In this document: piece by piece, positions 15,939 through 21,690 of the stretch
Layout of the letters: each line of letters starts with the position of its first letter
How positions within the stretch are numbered: the first letter of the stretch is position 1
DNA from: a virus
IMG/VR virus record: IMGVR_UViG_3300033994_002165
Location: 1-21,690 of that record
Length of the DNA: 21,690 nucleotides
Reading direction: 5' to 3' (one strand)
The notes under the pieces: generated by a model
Databases searched by the model: none
What the model saw: only the letters and a program-made list of their open reading frames with translations
What the model was told of the DNA's origin: nothing
Translations under genes and position numbers: made by a program

Positions 15939-16755
15939 TTTATTAATTACAATTGGTGATTCTTTCACATATGGTGAAGGATTACAATTTCATCTATGGA
16001 AAAATAGATATACTAATACCTTTGATATGTTCAAAGGAAAAACTTCATATGAACCTTGTCAGACTGTAAGTGAAACATTTTCGGAATTCTATGAGTTTAG
16101 AACCAATAACAATTATAGTGGTGTATTAGGAAAACTATTAAATACTCCAAAGGTATCTAATTTTGGAAATGGAGGTAGTAACTATGGTGCAATCGAAACT
16201 CTTGATATATGGTTAGATTATTTGAAATCGGAAAAGGCAATACATCCAAAATTATTAGTTTTCCAATTCACTAACGTTGTAAGAGATATTGGGCATACCC
16301 AAAGTAAATATAGAAGTACAGGTGGTATTTTTGGGCCTGAATTTTATGAAGATATAAAATATGCAATTGCTAGATTAAATCCGGTTCACATCCAAACCAA
16401 AGAGGATGTTGAAAAAATGAACCCAATCCTTACCAAAATATTCCAAATAATGCTCTTGGAAGTTAAAAAAAGATTTAGTATCTTAGAGGATAAATATGGG
16501 TGTAAATGTATCTATCTAATCGGTTCAGTAGAAGAATATTCCAAACATTTGATATATGAGGTTGTTAAAGATGACCCATATAATTTACCGATTATATACA
16601 ATGATACCCCATACGAAAGTTGGGATATTATGAATCGAACGAACAAATGGACATTAAGGGAAAATATCGAAGTAAACGATGACCACCCCTGCTTAGATTC
16701 CCATCATTGGTTAGCAAACCAACTCTACAAAAAGTATTTGGAAATATCGAAATAA
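15931..16755 (+). CDS. SGNH/GDSL hydrolase-like protein 1
   Basis: The 274-residue product shows SGNH-hydrolase blocks in order. Block I is LITIGDSFTYGEG, with Ser11 as candidate nucleophile. Block II is SNFGNGGSNYGAIET, with Gly79/Gly81. Block III is VFQFTNVVRD, with Asn115. Block V is CLDSHHWLANQLYKKYL, with Asp256 and His259 in DxxH spacing. All four catalytic-type residues are therefore present. SGNH enzymes are esterases, often acting on acyl groups of glycans. No signal peptide is visible, so it would act in the cytoplasm or on the virion. It overlaps the GIY-YIG-like gene by 8 bases. Its last codons carry the -33 box of the next promoter and its stop lies in a palindrome. The substrate is unknown; DNA or sugar modification or receptor processing are all open. 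Confidence 0.75.
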   Translation: MSDLLITIGDSFTYGEGLQFHLWKNRYTNTFDMFKGKTSYEPCQTVSETFSEFYEFRTNNNYSGVLGKLLNTPKVSNFGNGGSNYGAIETLDIWLDYLKSEKAIHPKLLVFQFTNVVRDIGHTQSKYRSTGGIFGPEFYEDIKYAIARLNPVHIQTKEDVEKMNPILTKIFQIMLLEVKKRFSILEDKYGCKCIYLIGSVEEYSKHLIYEVVKDDPYNLPIIYNDTPYESWDIMNRTNKWTLRENIEVNDDHPCLDSHHWLANQLYKKYLEISK

Positions 16756-16768
16756 TTTCGTATATTTG
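16737..16768 (+). promoter_or_regulatory. Bacteroidota-type promoter before the second SGNH gene
   Basis: TTTG (16737-16740), 20 bases, then TATATTTG (16761-16768) matches the Bacteroidota -33/-7 form. The 13-base core TTTCGTATATTTG differs by one base from that of the promoter at 19785-19816, which has the same spacing. The -7 box ends 3 bases before the ATG, so the transcript would be essentially leaderless. Confidence 0.6.
16748..16760. repeat. Perfect palindrome CGAAAT-A-ATTTCG in the promoter spacer
   Basis: A 6-bp perfect inverted repeat with a one-base centre fills the 3' half of the promoter spacer and abuts the -7 box. It also contains the TAA stop of the upstream gene (16753-16755). 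Its placement is that of an operator that would block RNA polymerase, but no regulator is known. Confidence 0.7.
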
Positions 16769-16771
16769 GGT

Positions 16772-17494
16772 ATGAAAAAATTGTATCTTTTCGGAGACTC
16801 ATTCTCGTTATTTACCGGAGATATTAAAGAATCCCATCGTAATGATGTAGAATTCAATACACACCATTCATTATCAAATGACCATATTCTTAAATTAGTT
16901 AAGTTAAAACTTAATAAATTAGTAGAAAATGGAATCGATTCAAAGGGTTCGGCTATATTAGTTCAGTTTACTGTTTGCAGTAGAATATGCGTTTTACAAT
17001 CTAATATGAGCGAAACCAGAGAGTTTATGCAAAAAGTATATGGGTATGAATCTGATATGGTTAAATATGGAGATGTTAGTATATTTAATAACTACTATCG
17101 TACTTTATATCCCAATATGTCTTCAATGGATTCAGAATTGGTGAAGATGGTATTCATGCCTTATTTAGGCTTCTTTATTAATCAAAATGAAATTAAAATT
17201 TTTAATGATTTAGTTTTGGAAATTAGTTTATTAAAAAAATTAGCAGAAACAATCGGAGTAAAGTTGGAGTACTTTTTATACTCATCTGATTTTGATAAAA
17301 AATTAATTAGTACGAAATCCGGAGGAGAACAAATATCTAAAAGTGAACACATTATGTTTGATGGACACCATAGTTTACAATCATATATTGCCGAAAATAG
17401 ACCGGAATATTTTGTATCTAAGATGGATATTCACTTTAATGATAATGGAAATAGATGGTATATTAATTGGTTAAAAGAAAGATATGATATCTGA
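16772..17494 (+). CDS. SGNH/GDSL hydrolase-like protein 2 (divergent)
   Basis: This 240-residue product begins MKKLYLFGDSFSLFTGD, with the GDS block I at once (Ser10). A strand AILVQFTVCSRI sits in the block III position, but the asparagine seen in the first SGNH protein is replaced (FTVC instead of FTNV). The end MDIHFNDNGNRWYINWLKE supplies an Asp-x-His pair in the block V position. The fold therefore looks kept while one oxyanion-hole residue may be lost. The ATG at 16772 is preferred over a TTG two codons upstream, which lies inside the promoter's -7 box. The 3' end overlaps the primase gene by 11 bases. It may be a paralogue of the preceding gene with a changed substrate. Function unknown. 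Confidence 0.68.
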   Translation: MKKLYLFGDSFSLFTGDIKESHRNDVEFNTHHSLSNDHILKLVKLKLNKLVENGIDSKGSAILVQFTVCSRICVLQSNMSETREFMQKVYGYESDMVKYGDVSIFNNYYRTLYPNMSSMDSELVKMVFMPYLGFFINQNEIKIFNDLVLEISLLKKLAETIGVKLEYFLYSSDFDKKLISTKSGGEQISKSEHIMFDGHHSLQSYIAENRPEYFVSKMDIHFNDNGNRWYINWLKERYDI

Positions 17495-18413
17495 AATAGA
17501 TAAACAATATGTGCTAGGCCAAATGAATGTAGTTTTGGGAGAAGGAAGAAACTTAGGTAGTTCCGAAATCCAATACTATTGCCCATTTTGTTCACACCAT
17601 AAACCTAAACTACAGGTCAACTTAGAATCACAAAAGTGGAGATGTTGGGTTTGCAATGCAAGAGGTAAAAAGGTTCACTCTCTATTAAAGAAGTTAAGTG
17701 TAGATTATGATGTTATCCAAAGGGTAATGAAAATCTATGATGAATCTGGATATATAGCAAAAGCCGAAGATGAAGAATTTGTAGAAATACATTTACCATC
17801 TGAATATAAAACACTATTAGATAATCAGCATATTATTGAATTTAGAGTTGCTTATAATTATTTAAAGAAAAGAGGTATAAGTGATAAGGATATTCTTAAA
17901 CATAAAATAGGATATTGTGATGGTGGTATGTATAAAGGAAGAATCATCGTACCATCTTACAATTCACTTCATCAACTTAATTTCTTTTTGGCTAGAAGTA
18001 TTTATCCAGATGAGAAATTAAAATATAAGAATCCACCTGTATCAAAGAATATAATTGGATTTGAATCAATGATAAATTGGAAAATGCCGGTAACACTTTG
18101 TGAAGGAGCATTTGATGCAATTGCAATCAAACGAAACGCTTCTCCCATATTAGGTAAAACACTTTCCAAAGAATTAACTGATAAAATCTTAACAGAGAAA
18201 CCATCGATTAATATTGTATTAGATGATGATGCAATGGGAGATGCGATTAGGCATTACGAATACTTAACTGCAAATGGAATCGATTGTAAGTTAGTTAGAT
18301 TAAGTGGCAAAGACCCTTCGGAAATGGGATTCGTAGAAGTAACAAAACAAATAGAACAAAACACAACCTCATCATTTGAGGATTTAATAAGATTAAAACT
18401 ATCGTTTACATAA
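17484..18413 (+). CDS. DNA primase, zinc-ribbon plus TOPRIM (DnaG/T4 gp61 type)
   Basis: The 309-residue product has both primase domains. The zinc ribbon is at about 30-62 (CPFC with Cys33/Cys36 and CWVC with Cys54/Cys57). The N-terminal core of the catalytic region follows at about 125-195 (RGISDKDILKHKIGY; RIIVPSYNS; LARSIYP; KYKNPP). The TOPRIM acidic motifs are Glu207 in LCEGAFDAI and the IVLDDDAMGD triad 247-249. KDPSEMG near 276 matches the usual DP-x-E/D-x region. It is slightly shorter than T4 gp61 (about 340) and lacks the C-terminal helicase-binding domain of cellular DnaG. It would make RNA primers for lagging-strand synthesis with a phage helicase not seen here. It overlaps the SGNH gene by 11 bases and is joined by TAATG to thymidylate synthase. 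Confidence 0.87.
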   Translation: MISEIDKQYVLGQMNVVLGEGRNLGSSEIQYYCPFCSHHKPKLQVNLESQKWRCWVCNARGKKVHSLLKKLSVDYDVIQRVMKIYDESGYIAKAEDEEFVEIHLPSEYKTLLDNQHIIEFRVAYNYLKKRGISDKDILKHKIGYCDGGMYKGRIIVPSYNSLHQLNFFLARSIYPDEKLKYKNPPVSKNIIGFESMINWKMPVTLCEGAFDAIAIKRNASPILGKTLSKELTDKILTEKPSINIVLDDDAMGDAIRHYEYLTANGIDCKLVRLSGKDPSEMGFVEVTKQIEQNTTSSFEDLIRLKLSFT

Positions 18414-19390
18414 TGAATAACTTAGACAAAAAATATCAACAACTATTAAGTGATATCATTGAATTTGGTGTAGAGAAAGAAGATAGAACAGGAACTGGCA
18501 CTATCTCAGAATTTGGTCATCAAATACGCCACAAAATGAGTGAAGGATTTCCATTGCTTACTACAAAAAAGATGCATTGGAATTCCATTGTAACGGAACT
18601 CTTATGGTTTCTAAGAGGTGATACTAATATTAAATTCCTATTAGATTATGATTGTCATATTTGGGATGGTGATGCTTATAAGAACTATGCTTCAAAAACA
18701 TCTCTTGATGCGGATGGGCAACTTACAAAAGAAGAGTTTATTAAAAAAATCAGAACCGATGAAGCATTTGCAACTCAATGGGGAAATTTAGGACCAATTT
18801 ATGGTAAACAATGGAGAGATTGGAATGGAATTGACCAAATTCAAAATCTAATCAACGAACTCAAATCAAATCCTGATAGTAGAAGATTGATGGTAAGTGC
18901 TTGGAATGTAGGTGAGTTAGACAAAATGGTTTTACCTCCTTGTCATTATGGATTCCAAATTTATACTAGAAAAACAACAAGAGATGAAAAGATAGTTCAT
19001 CCTGGAAAATATAGAGCAATTTCTCTAATGTGGAATCAACGAAGTGTAGATACATTTTTGGGATTACCTTTTAATATTGCATCTTATGGATTGTTATTAG
19101 AGATTATCGCAAAGGAAGTGAATATGATACCTGATGAATTGATTGGAAACTTAGGAGATGTTCATTTATACAAAAACCATATTGAACAGGCAAAAGAACA
19201 AATCAGTAGAACATCATTTGGTTTACCAACAATACAAATTACCGAAAGGAATTGGTATCAACACCAATTGGTTAAAGAACGATTGGGTGAAAAAACTTTA
19301 GATGAAAAACTTAAAAGTTATAGACCTGATTGTTTTGAATTAATAGGATATGAATCACATCCAAAAATTAAAGCACCACTAAGTAATTAA
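18413..19390 (+). CDS. thyA: Thymidylate synthase (ThyA family)
   Basis: The 325-residue enzyme methylates dUMP to dTMP using methylene-tetrahydrofolate, raising the thymine supply for an AT-rich phage genome. Family signatures are complete: EDRTGTGT with Arg25, LLTTKKMHWNSIVTELLWFL, GPIYGKQWR, the SRRLMVSAWN phosphate-binding pair Arg157/Arg158, LPPCHYGFQ with the catalytic Cys177, QRSVDTFLGLPFNIASY, and GDVHLYKNHIEQ. It is about 60 residues longer than the E. coli enzyme. Part of the excess is an insert at about 85-123, in the place where the Lactobacillus casei-type enzyme also has one. It starts at a TAATG overlap with the primase and is followed after one base by the cupin, so all three are co-translated. 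No key residue is missing. Confidence 0.96.
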   Translation: MNNLDKKYQQLLSDIIEFGVEKEDRTGTGTISEFGHQIRHKMSEGFPLLTTKKMHWNSIVTELLWFLRGDTNIKFLLDYDCHIWDGDAYKNYASKTSLDADGQLTKEEFIKKIRTDEAFATQWGNLGPIYGKQWRDWNGIDQIQNLINELKSNPDSRRLMVSAWNVGELDKMVLPPCHYGFQIYTRKTTRDEKIVHPGKYRAISLMWNQRSVDTFLGLPFNIASYGLLLEIIAKEVNMIPDELIGNLGDVHLYKNHIEQAKEQISRTSFGLPTIQITERNWYQHQLVKERLGEKTLDEKLKSYRPDCFELIGYESHPKIKAPLSN

Positions 19391-19391
19391 T

Positions 19392-19784
19392 ATGAAATTA
19401 GAAGTAGAAATTAAACAACCCCTTAAAGTAGAAAAGGCATGGGGGCACGAATTATGGATTCACAATGATGAAGAGTATTGTGGAAAATTATTAGTATTCA
19501 ATTATACCGGAGATAAGTTCTCTATGCATTATCACTTAAAGAAAAAAGAAAGTTGGTATGTTCAACAAGGTAGTTTTATATTCAGTTGGTTGGATGTAGA
19601 AGATGGTAAGTTAGCATCACAAATAATCAAAGTAGGTGATTCTGTTACAATAGAAAGAGGATTGCCACACCAACTGCAAGCTATAGATGATAATTCTACT
19701 ATATACGAGGTTAGTACTCAACACTTTAATGACGATTCGTATAGAATATTCCGCAATACACCAATGGATTTAATTGGGAAATAA
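19392..19784 (+). CDS. Small cupin, sugar-phosphate isomerase/pyrophosphorylase C-terminal type
   Basis: This 130-residue single-domain cupin has the metal motif MHYHLKKKESWYVQQG (His46, His48, Glu53) and the second motif GDSVTIERGLPHQLQAI (His93). Its start, KAWGHELWIHN, resembles the KPWG-E opening of the C-terminal domain of bifunctional mannose-6-phosphate isomerase/mannose-1-phosphate guanylyltransferase proteins. EVSTQHFNDDSYRI is likewise typical. No nucleotidyltransferase domain is present, so it could be a stand-alone isomerase or epimerase acting on a sugar phosphate, or only a sugar binder. It begins one base after the thymidylate synthase stop. The next gene has its own promoter, so this cupin closes the transcription unit. 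The fold is secure; the substrate is not. Confidence 0.82.
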   Translation: MKLEVEIKQPLKVEKAWGHELWIHNDEEYCGKLLVFNYTGDKFSMHYHLKKKESWYVQQGSFIFSWLDVEDGKLASQIIKVGDSVTIERGLPHQLQAIDDNSTIYEVSTQHFNDDSYRIFRNTPMDLIGK

Positions 19785-19816
19785 TTTGGTCGTCTCACCT
19801 TTTTTTCGTATCTTTG
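19785..19816 (+). promoter_or_regulatory. Bacteroidota-type promoter for the nuclease-ATPase fusion gene
   Basis: TTTG (19785-19788), 20 bases, then TATCTTTG (19809-19816) is an exact match to the Bacteroidota -33/-7 pattern. The start codon at 19839 lies 22 bases after the -7 box, giving a short A-rich leader (ACAACATATAGTATAAAC). The core TTTCGTATCTTTG is shared, with one change, with the promoter at 16737-16768. Confidence 0.8.
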
Positions 19817-19838
19817 TAACACAACATATAGTATAAAC

Positions 19839-21690
19839 ATGCTCAATATAAAAGTAGATTACATCTATCACTTAGCGGATTTACACATCCGTAACTTAAA
19901 ACGTCATAAGGAGTATAGAGAAATTCTAAATCAATTCTTAGTGGATGTAGATTCGCAAAAGAAAGAAAACGCTATTATTTATTTAGCGGGTGATATTGCT
20001 CACGCTAAAACGGAAATGAGTCCGGAATTAGTTAGAGAAATCACTTGGTTCTTCAATGAATGTGCAAATCGATTCCCTACATTTGTAATCACAGGAAACC
20101 ACGATTGTAACTTAAATAATATGGATAGATTGGATGTATTAACTCCTATCTGTGATAATTTAAACAACCCAAATTTATATTACTTAAGAGATACCGGTAC
20201 AACACATATCAATGATGAATTAACTTTTACGGTATATTCAATTTTAGATAAGAAAGCAAACTGGCCTTTAGGTAAAGATGTAGAAGGAAAGAAAAAGATT
20301 TGTTTCTTTCACGGGCCGGTAGATGCGGCTAAAACTGATATTGGTTATGTGGTATCATCTAACAATTTTACACCCGATATGTTTGATGGGTTTGATATGG
20401 TATTGATGGGGGATATTCACAAAAGACAAATCGTTCAACAAAGAGATAAGGCAAATGGTAAACCGATTGTAGTTTATGCAGGTTCGATTGTTCAACAAAA
20501 TCACGGAGAATACTTAGAGAATCATGGTTACCTATTATGGGATGTAAAGAACGAAACATTTGAAGAGTTTAATATTCATAACGATTATGGTTACCTAACT
20601 ATTGATGTAACTAATGGTGTTATACCACAATGGGTAATGGATGAGATTGGAACTAAACTTCCTAAACAACCACGCTTAAGAGTTAGATTTCAGGAAACAG
20701 AAGCAGCGGATATTAAATTAGTATCAACTGAGTTACAAAAGATGTTTAACATTTCTGAGATTACCGTCACTCGACAAGATACTTTGAATTCTATGAAAAC
20801 AAAGAATCGTAATGCTAGAAACTTAGCGGGTAATGTTAAAGATGTAAACGTTCAGAATGGGTTAATTAAGGAGTATTTAGAGAGGCAATTTCTTTTAGAT
20901 GATGAAACCCTTAATAAGGTAATTGAGATTAATAATAACGTTAATACGAAGATTACACATGAGGATACGGATAATATTCTATGGATTCCTAAGAAGTTTG
21001 AATTCAGTAATATGTTCTCATATGGTGAAGGAAACAAAATAGAGTTTGATAGAGCAAAGGGAATCATTGGTTTATTTGCACCGAACACACAGGGTAAATC
21101 ATCCCTATTCGATTCACTTTCATTTTGCATATTTGATAAGTGTAGTAGAGCATTTAAGGCTACTCATATTATGAATAATCAAAAAGATACATTCAGTTGT
21201 AAATTTAATTTTGAGATTGATGGTATAGATTATTTTATAGAAAGGGAGGCACACACTACTAAAACTGAAAAGGTTAAAGTAAATGTTAATTTCTGGAGAG
21301 TAGTAGATGGAATCAATGAATCACTTAATGGTGATGAGAGAAGAAATACAAATGATGTAATCAAAAAGTATTTAGGTACTTATGAAGATTTTGTAATGAC
21401 TTCACTTTCATTGCAAGGTAATAATGCTTTATTCATTGATAAATCACAATCGGAAAGAAAAGATATTCTTGCACAATATATCGGTGTAAATGTATTCGAT
21501 AAATTATTTGATGTTGTAAACGAAGATAATAAAGAAGCTACAATCCTATTAAAGAATTTTAAAAAGGATGATTTCTCTTTGAGATTAGCGGAATTAGATG
21601 AGATTGTTAAAACTAACGGAAAGGTGTTTAATGAGTTAGTTGAAAAGAAAGATGAGTTTGAGCAAGATAAAACCGAAGCAGAAAGGAAGT
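19839..21690 (+). CDS. Fused Mre11/SbcD-type nuclease and Rad50/SbcC-type ATPase (3' partial)
   Basis: One frame runs from ATG 19839 past the window edge: 617 codons, no stop. The first half has the Mre11/SbcD (T4 gp47) metallophosphoesterase motifs: ADLHIRN (Asp14, His16), LAGDIAH (Asp52), ITGNHD (Asn87, His88), FFHGP (His158) and MGDIHKRQ (Asp192, His194). A capping-like region continues to about residue 370. With almost no linker, the second half starts as a Rad50/SbcC (T4 gp46) head: ILWIPKKFEFSNMFSYGEG (379-397), Walker A APNTQGKSS (Lys420), Q-loop SLQGNN (Gln526), then QSERKDILAQYIG and the start of a coiled coil. In T4 the two proteins are separate subunits that resect ends for recombination-dependent replication. 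The distal coiled coil, signature and Walker B lie beyond the window. Confidence 0.88.
   Translation, partial: MLNIKVDYIYHLADLHIRNLKRHKEYREILNQFLVDVDSQKKENAIIYLAGDIAHAKTEMSPELVREITWFFNECANRFPTFVITGNHDCNLNNMDRLDVLTPICDNLNNPNLYYLRDTGTTHINDELTFTVYSILDKKANWPLGKDVEGKKKICFFHGPVDAAKTDIGYVVSSNNFTPDMFDGFDMVLMGDIHKRQIVQQRDKANGKPIVVYAGSIVQQNHGEYLENHGYLLWDVKNETFEEFNIHNDYGYLTIDVTNGVIPQWVMDEIGTKLPKQPRLRVRFQETEAADIKLVSTELQKMFNISEITVTRQDTLNSMKTKNRNARNLAGNVKDVNVQNGLIKEYLERQFLLDDETLNKVIEINNNVNTKITHEDTDNILWIPKKFEFSNMFSYGEGNKIEFDRAKGIIGLFAPNTQGKSSLFDSLSFCIFDKCSRAFKATHIMNNQKDTFSCKFNFEIDGIDYFIEREAHTTKTEKVKVNVNFWRVVDGINESLNGDERRNTNDVIKKYLGTYEDFVMTSLSLQGNNALFIDKSQSERKDILAQYIGVNVFDKLFDVVNEDNKEATILLKNFKKDDFSLRLAELDEIVKTNGKVFNELVEKKDEFEQDKTEAERK

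Noticed and set aside
16766-16771. TTG as start codon of the second SGNH gene, adding two residues
   Set aside because: This TTG is the last part of the promoter's TATATTTG box. The ATG at 16772 gives the expected strand plus GDS opening, MKKLYLFGDSF.
20850-21000. A hidden stop or frame break between the nuclease and ATPase halves, which would mean two normal genes
   Set aside because: Codon-by-codon reading shows a continuous frame with no stop. Every 60-base line keeps the same phase from the start codon to Walker A.
20368-21130. Minus-strand open frames at 20368-20559 and 20852-21130
   Set aside because: Both lie opposite the well-supported nuclease-ATPase fusion frame, have no domain signature, and are the expected shadows of that gene.

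Overview
The window reads as part of a lytic, contractile-tailed (myovirus) bacteriophage genome with a T4-like tail and replication gene set. The host is probably a member of the Bacteroidota. The host inference rests on two promoters that match the Bacteroidota form exactly (TTTG, 20 bases, then TAnnTTTG; before 16772 and 19839). It is also supported by A-rich leaders with no convincing Shine-Dalgarno sequence before most start codons, and by strongly AT-rich coding sequence with AGA as the usual arginine codon. Every supported gene is on the plus strand and packing is tight. No tRNA, CRISPR array, insertion sequence or integrase was seen.

Region 1 (1-11603) is a baseplate/tail block. It starts with the tail end of an unidentified gene. 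Then come a gp25-like wedge protein and a gp6-like (baseplate J) wedge protein. A DNRLRE-like beta-sandwich protein, a coiled-coil protein and two Gly-rich structural proteins follow. The block ends with a 1621-residue protein that carries a P2 gpI/T4 gp7-like module split by a lectin-like domain. The first four junctions are TAATG stop/start overlaps, so translation is probably coupled.

Region 2 (11604-15475) holds four more genes that look virion-related. Two of them share a C-terminal domain. Between those two lie six tandem 13-bp repeats, which begin inside the upstream gene's last codons, and then a strong C(TTCG)G intrinsic terminator.

Region 3 (15492-19784) holds non-structural genes: a GIY-YIG-like protein, two successive SGNH-hydrolase-like proteins, a zinc-ribbon/TOPRIM primase, thymidylate synthase and a small cupin. 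Junctions are overlapping or nearly so, except where a promoter with a perfect palindrome in its spacer sits directly before the second SGNH gene.

Region 4 (19785 to the end) has a second Bacteroidota-type promoter driving an open frame that leaves the window. This frame joins an Mre11/SbcD-type nuclease (T4 gp47) to a Rad50/SbcC-type ATPase (T4 gp46) in one uninterrupted polypeptide. In T4, E. coli and T5 these are two separate proteins. This natural fusion is the most notable finding.

Functionally, regions 1-2 build the baseplate and tail. Regions 3-4 make dTMP, prime DNA synthesis and process DNA ends for recombination-dependent replication. The two SGNH proteins and the cupin are accessory functions of unknown target.
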